Shown: positions 17,948 through 30,121 of the stretch, in pieces
How the letters are laid out: each line of letters begins with the position of its first letter
Position numbering within the stretch: position 1 is the stretch's first letter
Source: DASRDU01 sp035652435
GTDB lineage: Bacteria > Acidobacteriota > Blastocatellia > RBC074
DNA length: 64,000 bases
NCBI GenBank assembly: GCA_035652435.1
Contig: DASRDU010000038.1
Coordinates: 62,001-126,000 of the forward strand
Direction: 5' to 3'
Translations under genes and position numbers: made by a program
The notes under the pieces: generated by a model
Database searches by the model: none
The model's input: the letters and a program-made list of their open reading frames with translations, nothing else
What the model was told of the DNA's origin: nothing

Positions 17948-19242
17948 TCATTTGCCCGCCGCCACAGGCTTCGCAATAACCCTGGTGCCTGCCCTTAATT
18001 CATCAGTCCCGCGCACCGCGACCTGATCTTCCGGGCCGAGGTCGCCGAACACTTCGACGAGGTCAGTGCCTTTGCTGTTGATCGAGGCCCCGCGCCTGAC
18101 ATCCACCCATTCCGCGACGCCTTCGCGGACGCGAATGACGAACGTCCGCTCGGTCGTCGTGGCAATCGCCGAAGGCGGGACGAACAATGAAGGGCGCGGC
18201 CTGCGCGTCGGCCAGATCACTTCGGGGAACATGCCCGGCGCGAGCCTGCCCGACGAATTCACCACGTCCATCTCCACCGGCATCGTCCGCGTCTTCGCGT
18301 CGAGCGAATGACTGATGCGCCGAAGTGTGCCGCTGAAAGGCTCGCCGGGGAAGGCCGGGACGGTGAAATTGATCTTCGCGCCGGGCGTGATCCCGGCGAT
18401 GTCGGTCTCGGGGACCGGGACGACCAGGCGCAGCCGCGAGACCTGCTGTAACCTGAGCATCGGCGTCCCCGTGGGGCTGGTCAGGCTGCCCTCGTGGACG
18501 TTGCGTTCGGTGATGACGCCGTCGAAAGGCGCGGTGAGGCGCAGGTAAGCTTCCATGCTCTGCGATGACCGGGCGGCTTCACGAAACGCCCGCTCGCTCT
18601 CCCCGAGCGCCCTCACCTGTGCCTGCGCCGCCTTCTCATTTTCATTCCAGAGTTGAATCCGCGCGCGGCCCGCTTCGACCGCGCGCTGGGCGACTTCGAC
18701 ATCGTTCCCCGCGACGACGCCGGGCGTGGCCGAGGCAGATTTCAGTCGCTGGTAAGTCGCCTCGTCGGCGGCGAGTTTCGCCTGGGCTTCGAGGCGCTGG
18801 GCGCGGATGCCGTTGACCTTCGACGCGGCTTCGACGCGCTGCGATTCGGCGGCGCGGACTCTCGCTTCGGCCTCACTGCGCTGCGTGTCGAGTTCGGGCG
18901 CGCGCAGCCGGGCGAGCAGCTGTCCCTTCTTCACGACCGAGCCGCGGTCAACTTTGATCTCTTCGACGAAGCCCGGCACTTTGGCGTAAATCGCCGTGTC
19001 CTGAAAGGGCTGCAATTCGCCGGGCAGTCGGAGGCTGCGACTGAGTTCCTGCGACAAGACGGTCGTGACAGTGACGGTCGGCGTTTGTGACGGCGTGGCC
19101 GACGGACTGGTCTGCCCCGGCGGTTTCTGCGCGCTCCCGCCGGTGCTGCAGGCACCGATATAGACGGCGGCCAGTGTCAGACTGAATCCTGTAATGAGTC
19201 GTTTGCAATTCATCTGCGTTCTCGTTCCTGCGTAATCAATCA

Positions 19243-19243
<1 letters not shown>
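17948..19243 (-). CDS. RND efflux periplasmic adaptor (membrane fusion protein), lipoprotein
   Basis: 431 residues if it starts at ATG 19243, whose ATG overlaps the pump gene's TGA as TGATG (translational coupling); ATG 19213 would give 421. A lipobox (YIGAC, around residue 32 of the long form) indicates a lipid anchor. HlyD-type fold: biotinyl-lipoyl-like segment (AKVPGFVEEIKVDRGSVVKKGQ), long coiled-coil hairpin rich in Ala, Arg and Glu (about 100-210), then LRLTAPFDGVITERNVHEGS, and beta-barrel domains. It bridges the RND pump encoded immediately upstream and the TolC-like channel encoded at 23440. Assignment is secure; the cargo is unknown. Confidence 0.92.
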
Positions 19244-22389
<3,146 letters not shown>

Positions 22390-22574
22390 AATAAAATCGG
22401 TGCCCCGGGAACACGGACAGCAGTTCGATAAAAGCGTTCCGCCCCGCCGGAGCGCAATATTCGGAGAGGAGTACCCCGCCGACGATCACCCGGGTGAGCA
22501 TCGTCGCAGCGGGCGCGCGGGTCACGAGGATCTTTTGCCTCAAATTCATGAGGCGCCTCGGTCAACCGGGCGGC

Positions 22575-23336
22575 TCACAATTTCGGCGGCGGCGCGGTGA
22601 ATTGCGCGAGGTCGGCGAGGCCGAGACTGCCCTCGATTTCGCCGATCTGCCGCACGGCGTCCTCGAAGCCGTCTTTGCCGAACTGCTCATGTTCGATCTC
22701 CTCGAACCGGTCGCCCATCTCATCGAGTTGTTTTGCCGTGAGCGTCTGCTTCCAGGCCGGGAAGATGATCGTGTCTTCGCGCGCCGCGTGGGCGCGGTAC
22801 ATCCGCACGAACGATTCCAGCGCCCGAGCGAACGGCTCGGCGCCGCCCGCGCTCAAACGCCCGCCCTGCGTCACGGCCAGAATGTAATCGGTGATCTCGC
22901 GCCCGCGCGCGTGTTGCGCAATCAGGATGTCCGGGTAGCCCGCCGCCGCTCCGCCCGCGCTTTTGACCGCGGGAAAGATGTGCGCCTCCTCGAGCTTTTT
23001 CTCGTGATATTCCTCGCCAAAGGCGCGGAACAGTTTGGCCGTCTTTTGCAACGCTTCGGGCGGAACGGCGGACGGATTGCCGCGCAGCCTGACCGCGGCT
23101 TCGCTGTAGATCAGCAAAGCGCGCCGCAGGACGCCATGTTCGCGCATCAAATCCTCCGTCGCCGTCACCTCACCGCCTTTCTCGTCTTCACTCTGTTTCG
23201 GAGAGGCTTGTTTTTCCGCCTGCCCGCCGGCCGATGAACTGCCTTTGTTCCCGCAGCCGATCAGCATCAGCCCCGTACCCGCGACGGCAGAGATGCACAG
23301 AAAATCGCGACGCGCGTCATCGGCTTTCAGTTTCAT
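22575..23336 (-). CDS. Hemerythrin-domain Tat lipoprotein
   Basis: 253 residues. The N-terminus has a twin arginine (ARRDFLCISAVAG) and a lipobox (LMLIGC, Cys about 29), so it is probably a folded-export lipoprotein. A low-complexity linker (GSSSAGG ... EDEKGG) leads to a four-helix hemerythrin domain with the di-iron ligand set in order: LMREHG, EYHEKKLEEAHIFP, LIAQHARGR, RAHAAREDTIIFP. The His/Glu/Asp pattern is complete, suggesting reversible O2, NO or peroxide chemistry at a di-iron site in the periplasm. It lies between the TolC and RND genes on the same strand, an unusual partner for an efflux operon. Start ATG has AAGGAG upstream. Confidence 0.88.
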   Translation of the reverse strand: MKLKADDARRDFLCISAVAGTGLMLIGCGNKGSSSAGGQAEKQASPKQSEDEKGGEVTATEDLMREHGVLRRALLIYSEAAVRLRGNPSAVPPEALQKTAKLFRAFGEEYHEKKLEEAHIFPAVKSAGGAAAGYPDILIAQHARGREITDYILAVTQGGRLSAGGAEPFARALESFVRMYRAHAAREDTIIFPAWKQTLTAKQLDEMGDRFEEIEHEQFGKDGFEDAVRQIGEIEGSLGLADLAQFTAPPPKL

Positions 23337-23439
23337 CGCTTTTCTCCTTGTTCAATGAATGATCCTTTCGGAAACATTTCCGCCGGGAGTCCTCAGTCAT
23401 TTCTCCGGATGGTTACGGCCAGATTACCAGATTGCCCTG

Positions 23440-24876
23440 CTACGGGCGATTCGCAGCCGGCGCGTTCGTCACCTGACCCAGAAAGGGCTTGAGATCGCCC
23501 TGTAATTTCGCCGCCACGAGCAGCGCGCGCCAGACCGACAGCCTTGCCAGCGCGTCATCAATCTCCGCCTGCGCCAGCAGCCGCTGCGCCTCGGCGACTT
23601 CAGTCACGTTCGTCAGGCCGTACTCGTAACGCACTTTCGCCCGCGTCATGGTTTCCTGCGCGGCCCTCAGCTGGATCGGCGTGTTAGCGGCGATCTTCCG
23701 GGCCGACTCGACGAGCGTGCGCGCCCGCGCGTCCTGCGCCCTGAGCGCCTGCACGACCTGATCGTAACGCGCCTGCTCCGCGGCGATGTTGTTCGCTTCG
23801 ACCCTGCGGCGGGCGCGCAGGCCGAAGATGTCAGAGACGGCGAAAGTGACGGTCAACCCCGTCGCCCAGTTCGCCGTGTCGGGGTAAAAGCCTCGGCCGT
23901 TATCAATCGCCCCGTTGACCAGTGCGCCGGTTCCCCGCCCGGACAAGGCCGTCTGAAAGTTGAAGTGCGGGAAGTACGAACGATCCAGCACATGCTCGCG
24001 GGCACGCACCGTTTCGAGCGCCGCCGTTTGCGCGAGCGCAACAGGGTGCGTGGCGAAGTTGATTGACGGCGGCGGCTCGACCGGCGGCAGTGTGAGCAGC
24101 GGGCCGGGGTCAATCGTGATCGCGGCGCCGGCCTGTCCGATTGCCTCGGCCAGACCGACGCGGGCGAGTTCGGCATTCTGCTGCGCCTGAATCAGCTGAT
24201 TCCTCGCCGCCGCCAGTTCCGCATCGGCGCGCGAGGCGTCAGCGCCGGGGCGAAGCTGATTGTCAACGAGCGTGTGAACAGCCCTCGCGAAGACTTCCAT
24301 CCGTTCGACATTGGCCTGCGCCGCGCGCACCGCCTGCTGCGCGGCGAGCGCGGTGAGGAACGCATCGGCGGCGGCGGCGCTCACGTCGAGCCGCGTCACG
24401 TCAGCCCCGGCCTGAGCCTGTCGGCTCGCCGCGCGCGCCAGATCAACGCCGGCCCGGCGCAACCCGAAATCGAACGGCTCCCATGAAAACAGCAACCCGC
24501 CCGCGCTGCCCCACGCGCTTTCAAAGCCAGCCGTGCCCAGCACCGGCCCTGAGATCGCCGGGACGACCGATTGCGGCAGCAGCAGGCCGAAGACGTTGTT
24601 GCGCGAGGCGCGATTCTCCTGCCAGAGCAGATCGGCCCGCGGCAGGTATGCCGTGCGCGCCACCTCGACGCCCGCCTCCGCGGCCCTGGCCTGCGCCTGC
24701 GCGGCGCGGACGGCCGGGTAGTTGTCGAGCGCCTGCCCGACGGCCTGATCAATCCTGAGCGGCTGTGGTGCCGGCTCCTGCGCGAAGGAAAGAAATGAAA
24801 TCGCGGGCAGTAACAGACAGAAAGCTCCCAACCGAATAGTAATTTTGCTGGTCAGCATCAGTAGTAGTTTGGTCAC
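23440..24876 (-). CDS. TolC-family outer-membrane efflux channel
   Basis: 478 residues from GTG 24876 (an ATG at 24858 would also give a complete signal peptide; the start is unsettled). The mature part has two tandem OEP repeats: Ala-rich long helices (ARAAEAGVEVARTAYLPRADL; AAADAFLTALAAQQAVRAAQ) and beta segments (ATGLTVTFAVSDIFGLRARR) typical of TolC. The conserved RYEYGLTNVTEVAEAQ motif near 420 matches the 'Y..G..s..dvLdAq' signature of the second repeat. It forms the trimeric outer-membrane duct for the RND pump and adaptor encoded downstream on the same strand, separated from them only by the hemerythrin gene. Confidence 0.9.
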   Translation of the reverse strand: MTKLLLMLTSKITIRLGAFCLLLPAISFLSFAQEPAPQPLRIDQAVGQALDNYPAVRAAQAQARAAEAGVEVARTAYLPRADLLWQENRASRNNVFGLLLPQSVVPAISGPVLGTAGFESAWGSAGGLLFSWEPFDFGLRRAGVDLARAASRQAQAGADVTRLDVSAAAADAFLTALAAQQAVRAAQANVERMEVFARAVHTLVDNQLRPGADASRADAELAAARNQLIQAQQNAELARVGLAEAIGQAGAAITIDPGPLLTLPPVEPPPSINFATHPVALAQTAALETVRAREHVLDRSYFPHFNFQTALSGRGTGALVNGAIDNGRGFYPDTANWATGLTVTFAVSDIFGLRARRRVEANNIAAEQARYDQVVQALRAQDARARTLVESARKIAANTPIQLRAAQETMTRAKVRYEYGLTNVTEVAEAQRLLAQAEIDDALARLSVWRALLVAAKLQGDLKPFLGQVTNAPAANRP

Positions 24877-24891
24877 CGCCGGTGAATTCAG

Positions 24892-25758
24892 TTACCTGGG
24901 GAACAGATACTTCAGCACTTTGTCGAAGCGTTTACCCCACGCGGCTTCGTCGTGGGTGGCGCCTCTGGCTTCGATGTATTTCAAATCCGGGCCGGGCCGC
25001 CACCCCCTGGCGACCAGCGCGTCGCGCAGCAGTCTGGCATTGTGCGTGACCATCCCGCCTTCTTTCGTGCCCGCATCCAGCCAGATTCGCTGCGGGGTCG
25101 GGCCGGGAAGTTTTTCGACTTCGCGGAGAATCACTCCGTTGTCCCACCACACCGAGGGCGACATCACGGCCAGTTTGCCGAAGACATTCGGGTAGCGCAG
25201 GCCCAGATAAAGCGTCACCAGCCCGCCGAGCGATGCGCCGCCGAGCGCCGTGTTTTCCGGGCCGCCGAGCGTGCGGTAATGCGCACCAATGAACGGCCTC
25301 AACTCTTCGACGATCAGCCGGCCGTACAGATCGGCCCTGCCACCGGCTTTGAGCTTCTCAACTCTCGTCGGCGTGTACTCATCGGCGCGTTGCTCGCCGG
25401 TGTTGTAAATGCCGACGATGATGAGCGGCGCAATCGTGCCCGCTTCGATCAGCCGCTCGGCGGTCTCGTCAACCTGCCATTCCTTTCCGGGGATGAACGA
25501 GGTCGCGCCGTCAAACAGGTTCTGCCCGTCGTGCAGGTAAAACACCGGGTAGCGGCGATGCCGGGCCTGCTCGTAATCGGGCGGCAGGTAAACGATCACG
25601 TCGCGATGGTTGTGCAGAAATTTCGAATGAAAGTCTTTATGAAGACGTATCTCGCCCGTCAGCGTGTGCGGGTGGCGGTCATTTTCTTCGGCCTGCAGGG
25701 CAGCGCCGGGAATCACAATATTGCTCACTGCGATCAGCTGTCGCCACGCCGGTGGCAA
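24892..25758 (-). CDS. Alpha/beta-hydrolase esterase (enterochelin esterase-like)
   Basis: 288 residues with an apparent TTG start at 25758, chosen because GAGGAGAAGG lies just upstream. It matches the 'putative esterase' family (PF00756): RDVIVYLPPDYEQ, YPVFYLHDGQNLFD, nucleophile elbow GGASLGGL (Ser about 195), acid in WLDAGTKEGG and His in GATHDEAAW near the C-terminus, so the triad is complete. Such enzymes hydrolyse acyl esters, from siderophores to feruloyl or acetyl sugars. No clear signal peptide is seen with this start. Its stop lies 15 nt before the TolC start, so it probably heads that transcript, but a direct link to efflux is only inferred. Confidence 0.82.
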   Translation of the reverse strand: MPPAWRQLIAVSNIVIPGAALQAEENDRHPHTLTGEIRLHKDFHSKFLHNHRDVIVYLPPDYEQARHRRYPVFYLHDGQNLFDGATSFIPGKEWQVDETAERLIEAGTIAPLIIVGIYNTGEQRADEYTPTRVEKLKAGGRADLYGRLIVEELRPFIGAHYRTLGGPENTALGGASLGGLVTLYLGLRYPNVFGKLAVMSPSVWWDNGVILREVEKLPGPTPQRIWLDAGTKEGGMVTHNARLLRDALVARGWRPGPDLKYIEARGATHDEAAWGKRFDKVLKYLFPR

Positions 25759-26013
25759 GCCCTTCTCCTCAAGCGCGTTTATCTGTGGGAAACGGTGAAA
25801 GATGAAAATCCGTCAGACTTTTTCTGTTTTCACGGCGAAGCTAATATAATGCCCGCGAAGTTGCAAGGCTCGGCTTTATTCACCGGTCATAAACCAGACT
25901 CGAATCATTTCGGCGAATGAAGATCACTCACACCCGGGGCGCGCTGGTGGCGCCGCGAACGTCGCAAGAACAGGGCCGGGAGTCAGAAATAACGCGAGGG
26001 GGCTGCGGTCATT

Positions 26014-26775
26014 ATGATCATCACGACTCAGTACGCTGACATCACTGTCGCCGGCAGCCCGCTGCGAATGTACGTCGCGGCCCCGGCGAACCGGGAGAAA
26101 TACCCGGGGATCATTTTTTACTCCGACATCTTCCAGCTCACCGGGCCGATGATCCGGGCGTGCAACCGGCTGGCCGGCTACGGCTTCGTCGTGGCCGCGC
26201 CGGAAATCTACCACCGCATCGAGCCGCCCGGGACAGTGATCCCGTTTGACGATGACGGGCGAACGCGGGGGCTCGACGACGCGGCGAAAACTCCGGTCGC
26301 GCACTTCGACGAAGACTGCCGCGCCGTGCTGGATTACCTGAAAGGGCACCCGCGCGTGGCCGAAGGCAGACTGGGCGCGGGCGGCTTCTGCATCGGCGGG
26401 CATCTGGCCTTCCGCGCCGCGCTGCAACCGGACGTCGAGGCGACGGCCTGTTTTTACGGCACGGGCATTCACAACGGGAAGCTCGGGCAGGATGCGGACG
26501 CCGGGTCGCTCGAACGCGCCGGTGAAATCCGCGGGTCGCTGCTGATGGTCTGGGGGACCGGGGATCCGCACATCCCTGAAGAAGGCCGCGACAAGATCCT
26601 CAAGGCGTTGCAGCAGGCCGGGACGAAGTATTCATTCAGTTTCCACCCGGCCGAACACGCCTTTATGCGCGATGAAGGCCCGCGCTACGACCCGGTCTCA
26701 ACTGACCAGGCGTTCGGCGAGATGATCGAGCTGTTCCGGCAGGTGTTCGGGCCGACAAAGCTTGCGAGCGCCTGA
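26014..26775 (+). CDS. Dienelactone hydrolase family protein
   Basis: 253 residues, cytoplasmic (no signal peptide). It matches the DLH family: PGIIFYSDIFQLTGP after strand 3, GFVVAAPEIYHR, then the nucleophile elbow G-G-F-C-I-G-G with Cys (about 130) in place of Ser, which is characteristic of dienelactone hydrolases; Asp in WGTGDPHIP and His in PAEHAFMRD complete the triad. Family members open lactones of chlorocatechol or related dienes, and many homologues have unknown carboxylester substrates. It is divergent from the esterase at 24892 and followed by a small unrelated membrane protein. Family is secure, substrate unknown. Confidence 0.87.
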   Translation: MIITTQYADITVAGSPLRMYVAAPANREKYPGIIFYSDIFQLTGPMIRACNRLAGYGFVVAAPEIYHRIEPPGTVIPFDDDGRTRGLDDAAKTPVAHFDEDCRAVLDYLKGHPRVAEGRLGAGGFCIGGHLAFRAALQPDVEATACFYGTGIHNGKLGQDADAGSLERAGEIRGSLLMVWGTGDPHIPEEGRDKILKALQQAGTKYSFSFHPAEHAFMRDEGPRYDPVSTDQAFGEMIELFRQVFGPTKLASA

Positions 26776-26941
26776 TCTGCGTTGATGGATAATGGAGGCT
26801 GTCACCACGATAATAAAGCGACGGCTCAGGTTTCAGGCGAGATGATTTAACTGTTTCGTGGAATGCTTTACAGCCGACCACATCAGGAATTGGCTGGGAG
26901 TCCGTCGCAATTCACAGCAACTGCTCAACGATCTGTCAACA

Positions 26942-27304
26942 ATGTCTGATGAGACTGAAAAGGATTCTTACGCCGCACAGTGGCGTGAGCTTCGTAAACG
27001 ACAATTCATTTTGGCTTTGACGTTCATCTTATACATCCCCTGGATGCTCCTGATTACGTTTTTATTCGGTGATTCGGATCAGATCGGCGTGTCTGCATTC
27101 CTGATCTGGGGGGCTTTATTTATCACTTCAAACATCAGAGTACTCTTGTGGCGCTGCCCACGATGCCATAATTCTTTTCACTACAGGACACTTTACAGTA
27201 ACCACATCGCTCGCCAGTGTCTGCACTGCAAACTGCCCAAGCCGTGGTTGTATGACTGGAAAAGCCTTGATCCTTACCGGAAAGACAAGGGACAGTCTGA
27301 ATAA
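26942..27304 (+). CDS. Small membrane protein with C-terminal zinc ribbon, function unknown
   Basis: 120 residues from ATG 26942; the ORF extends up to 26858, but the internal ATG begins a sensible hydrophilic N-terminus (MSDETEKDSYAAQWREL). Two hydrophobic helices (about 25-45, ALTFILYIPWMLLITFL; about 55-70, AFLIWGALFITSN) precede a cytosolic zinc-ribbon-like tail with CPRC and, about 25 residues later, CLHC. The gene is visibly AT-richer than its neighbours. No family recognised. The design resembles small bacterial membrane zinc-ribbon proteins with protein-protein roles, but nothing in the neighbourhood indicates a function. Confidence 0.6.
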   Translation: MSDETEKDSYAAQWRELRKRQFILALTFILYIPWMLLITFLFGDSDQIGVSAFLIWGALFITSNIRVLLWRCPRCHNSFHYRTLYSNHIARQCLHCKLPKPWLYDWKSLDPYRKDKGQSE

Positions 27305-27319
27305 GACACACCGGAAACA

Positions 27320-28267
27320 GTGAGAATACTGCTCCTCGAAAATCTGCATGAAGATGCTCACAATCTGCTGGCCGAAGCCGGTGAAGTGGTGATGGCCGAA
27401 AGACTGGACGCGGATTACCTCGCTTCGGCCGTCGCCGACGCCGACGCCGCCTTCACCCGCGGCAAGGGTCGCATGCCGCGCGAGTTTCTGACTGCGGGCA
27501 AAAAACTCAGAGCCGTCGCCCGCTGCGGCGTGGGCACCGATAACATTGATGTCGCGGCGGCAACCGAACTCGGCCTGCCCGTGATTTATGCGCCCGGCTC
27601 GACGACGATGGCCGTCGCCGAACACACGATGATGCTCGTGCTGATGGTCGCGCGGCGCGCGGCGCGCCTGAACGCCGAAGTGAAATCCGGCAACTGGGCG
27701 TATCGCGATCAGCACGGGATGAGCGTTGAATTGCGCGGCAAAACCCTGGGCATCATCGGCCTCGGCGACATCGGCAGGCGCGTCGGGGAACTTGGGTGCG
27801 CATTCGGCATGAAAGTCGCCTACTGGAGCCGCCGGAGCCGCGACGAACGCTTTGAGTACGTCGAACGCGATGAACTGCTCGGCCGCGCTGATGTCCTGTC
27901 CCTCAATGTCGCGCTCACGCCCGGCACCCGGCACCTGATCAACCGGGAGACAATCGCGCTGATGAAACCGACGGCGATCATCATCAACACGGCGCGCGGC
28001 GATGTGATTGACGATGCGGCTTTGTACGAGGCTCTGGCCGCGGGCCGCCTGGCCGGGGCAGGGATTGACGTGCTGGCCGCGAATCACGAGCATCATCCGC
28101 TCTGGTCGCTCCATAACCTGGTCGCCACGCCGCACGTCGCCGCCGTCACCGACGTGTCCTTTCGTCAGATGTGCGTGCCGACCGCACGGGAAGTGATCGG
28201 GATCGTGCGCGGCAAACGGCCCGACCCGCAGCTGCTTCGTAATCCTGAGGTTCTGAATCAATCATAA
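27320..28267 (+). CDS. D-isomer-specific 2-hydroxyacid dehydrogenase
   Basis: 315 residues from GTG 27320, 15 nt after the preceding gene. Two Rossmann-like domains: a substrate-binding N-terminus (RCGVGTDNIDVAAATELGL) and an NAD-binding centre (GKTLGIIGLGDIGRRV, GxGxxG). The catalytic Arg is in INTARGD, the Glu/Asp position in AGAGIDVLA, and the His position in TPHVAAVT. The sequence resembles phosphoglycerate dehydrogenase-type enzymes but lacks the ACT regulatory domain. It would reduce a 2-keto acid or oxidise a 2-hydroxy acid with NAD(P). The next gene, a sugar isomerase/epimerase-like protein, starts 18 nt downstream, so the pair probably works on the same sugar-derived acid. Confidence 0.88.
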   Translation: MRILLLENLHEDAHNLLAEAGEVVMAERLDADYLASAVADADAAFTRGKGRMPREFLTAGKKLRAVARCGVGTDNIDVAAATELGLPVIYAPGSTTMAVAEHTMMLVLMVARRAARLNAEVKSGNWAYRDQHGMSVELRGKTLGIIGLGDIGRRVGELGCAFGMKVAYWSRRSRDERFEYVERDELLGRADVLSLNVALTPGTRHLINRETIALMKPTAIIINTARGDVIDDAALYEALAAGRLAGAGIDVLAANHEHHPLWSLHNLVATPHVAAVTDVSFRQMCVPTAREVIGIVRGKRPDPQLLRNPEVLNQS

Positions 28268-28285
28268 CTATCCACGGAGACAGCC

Positions 28286-29176
28286 ATGAAATTCGCCATG
28301 CACAACTGGATGCGCCCCGAGCCGATTGAGGTCACGCTCGAACGCCTGAGCCGTCTCGGCTACGACGGCATCGAGATCAGCGGCGAGCCGGCGCGGCACA
28401 ACACGACCGAAGTTCGCCGGCTGCTCGACAAGTACAAGCTCGAATGCTGGGGCGGCGTGACGATGATGTTCCCCGGGCGCGATCTGGTTCACGACGACAG
28501 GTACGTCCGGCTCGGGACCATCGTGTATATGAAGGATTGCATCAGGATGATTCACGAACTCGGCGGGCATTTCTTCTGCGTCGTGCCTTCGACCGTCGGC
28601 AAAGTGAAACCGCTCGCCTCGCCCGCGCAGGAGTGGGGGTGGGTGGTGGAAGGGCTCCGGGAGGTCGCCGACTTCGCGCTCGAACACGACATCCGCATCG
28701 GCATCGAGCCGCTCAACCGCTTCGAGACCTACCTGATCAACCGCCACGATCAGGCGCTCCGGCTGGCCGAAGAGGTCGGGCGCAATGTCGGCGTGACGCT
28801 CGACGCCTTTCACATCAATATTGAAGAAACTGACCCGATGGCCGCGATCCGCGCGACCGGCGACAGGCTTTATGATTTCCACGTCGCCGACAACAACCGC
28901 AGACCCGCGGGCCAGGGCAGCTACGACTGGAAAGAGGTTCTCGGCACGCTCAAAGAGATCAACTACCGGGGGCGGCTGACGGCTGAATTCGTGCTGCCCG
29001 TGGATCGCACGCCGCTCGCCGTCTCCGCCGAAAAACGCGAGGCCGACATGCAGATCACCGAGGCCGATCTGAAATTCATTCAGGAACACGGCTCGGGCCT
29101 CATCCCGGCGGCCGAATACGACCGGGCGACCGAGAGCAACATCAACCACCTGAAAGGCATTCTGGCCGGGATGTAA
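28286..29176 (+). CDS. Sugar phosphate isomerase/epimerase-like TIM barrel (AP endonuclease 2 superfamily)
   Basis: 296 residues. A xylose-isomerase-like barrel: LGYDGIEISGE after the first strands, GIEPLNRFE with the metal-binding Glu (about 148), LDAFHINIEE with Asp/His, YDFHVADNNR with His, and a final strand ending in AEF. The metal-ligand set E-D-H-E of this superfamily appears complete. Homologues include tagatose 3-epimerase, hydroxypyruvate isomerase and inositol catabolic enzymes. ATG 28286 follows CACGGAGACAGCC. It is coupled to the 2-hydroxyacid dehydrogenase upstream, suggesting hydroxypyruvate or keto-sugar metabolism. Exact reaction not determinable. Confidence 0.85.
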   Translation: MKFAMHNWMRPEPIEVTLERLSRLGYDGIEISGEPARHNTTEVRRLLDKYKLECWGGVTMMFPGRDLVHDDRYVRLGTIVYMKDCIRMIHELGGHFFCVVPSTVGKVKPLASPAQEWGWVVEGLREVADFALEHDIRIGIEPLNRFETYLINRHDQALRLAEEVGRNVGVTLDAFHINIEETDPMAAIRATGDRLYDFHVADNNRRPAGQGSYDWKEVLGTLKEINYRGRLTAEFVLPVDRTPLAVSAEKREADMQITEADLKFIQEHGSGLIPAAEYDRATESNINHLKGILAGM

Positions 29177-29286
29177 AACCTGCCCTCGAAGATTCACGAG
29201 GCCGCACGATGGCTGGTAATGTTTCTTTGTGATCCTTCGTGAGTCTTCGTGGAAGACATTCTTTTCCTTGATTGAGGTAAGTACTG

Positions 29287-29859
29287 ATGCCGCTGATCGG
29301 AGCCAATGAACTGAAACGCAAGCTGGTGATCGTCGTGGAGGGGCAGCCCTACACGGTGACTGATGTTTTCTTCGCCACGCCGTCGGCGCGCGGCGCGTCA
29401 ACGATGGTGCGGACGAAGCTGCGCCACCTGCTGACGGGCGCGGTGCTGGAAAAGAGCTTCAAGACGAGCGAGAAGTTTGAAGAGCCGGACGTGCAACTCT
29501 CGCCCGCATCCTTCCTTTATTCAGACGGCGCGGGGTTTCACTTCATGGATGAAGAGAGTTACGAGCAGTTCGCTTTTGACGCGGAACAGCTCGGCGATGA
29601 CCGCCTCTACCTGAAAGACGGCCTCTCGCTTCAGGTGCTGAAATACAACGGCGACCCGGTCTCACTGCAACTGCCGCAGTTCGTCGAACTGGCGGTAACT
29701 GAAACCGAGCCGGGCGTCAGGGGCGACACGGCCTCGGGCGGCACGACCAAGCAGGCGACGCTGGAAACAGGGTTGCAGGCGCGCGTGCCGCTCTTCATCA
29801 AAGAAGGCGAAGTCGTGCGCGTCAACACCCAGACCGGCGAAGTCGCGGGCCGGGCATGA
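29287..29859 (+). CDS. Elongation factor P homologue with arginine-tipped loop
   Basis: 190 residues, the standard three-domain EF-P length. The body is EF-P like (VRTKLRHLLTGAVLEKSF; GVRGDTASGG; ATLETGLQARVPLFIKEG). The loop that normally carries the modified Lys in P-G-K-G is here T-P-S-A-R-G-A-S, i.e. an Arg tip in an S-A-R-G-A context as in the YeiP/EfpL branch. EF-P relieves ribosome stalling at proline stretches by reaching the peptidyl-transferase centre with this residue. The mix of canonical body and YeiP-like loop is worth noting. No modification enzyme gene is nearby. A 44-codon ORF overlaps its stop codon. Confidence 0.86.
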   Translation: MPLIGANELKRKLVIVVEGQPYTVTDVFFATPSARGASTMVRTKLRHLLTGAVLEKSFKTSEKFEEPDVQLSPASFLYSDGAGFHFMDEESYEQFAFDAEQLGDDRLYLKDGLSLQVLKYNGDPVSLQLPQFVELAVTETEPGVRGDTASGGTTKQATLETGLQARVPLFIKEGEVVRVNTQTGEVAGRA

Positions 29860-29990
29860 ACGAAAGGATGAAAGCCAGCCAGGGGGTGCAGAAAGATGCT
29901 AACGCCGGACCCGGCGATCATGTTAAAGTCCCCCCGAAACTGACACCGGCTCCACCGTCAGAAGTCCCGGCTGAAGAAAAGAAGCAGTAG
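29856..29990 (+). CDS. Possible 44-residue protein translationally coupled to the EF-P homologue
   Basis: The ATG overlaps the EF-P stop as ATGA (29856-29859). The ORF encodes 44 residues: a basic N-terminus (MNERMKASQ), a middle GPGDHVKVPPKLTPAPPS, and a charged tail EVPAEEKKQ. It is hydrophilic and proline-rich, with two PP pairs that are potential EF-P-dependent sites. No known family. The only support is the overlap geometry and the uninterrupted frame, so it may be spurious. Confidence 0.4.
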   Translation: MNERMKASQGVQKDANAGPGDHVKVPPKLTPAPPSEVPAEEKKQ

Positions 29991-30121
29991 TTTCGATGAA
30001 CCACAGGCCCGATCCGGGAACGCAGCGTCAGGCCCCCGCCGCCGTATCCCTTCAGTAACCGATCACTCAACCCTTTCATCCGTTGCCGCCGCAGGCGGCG
30101 CACTTTCTGTTCCAGTTTCTG

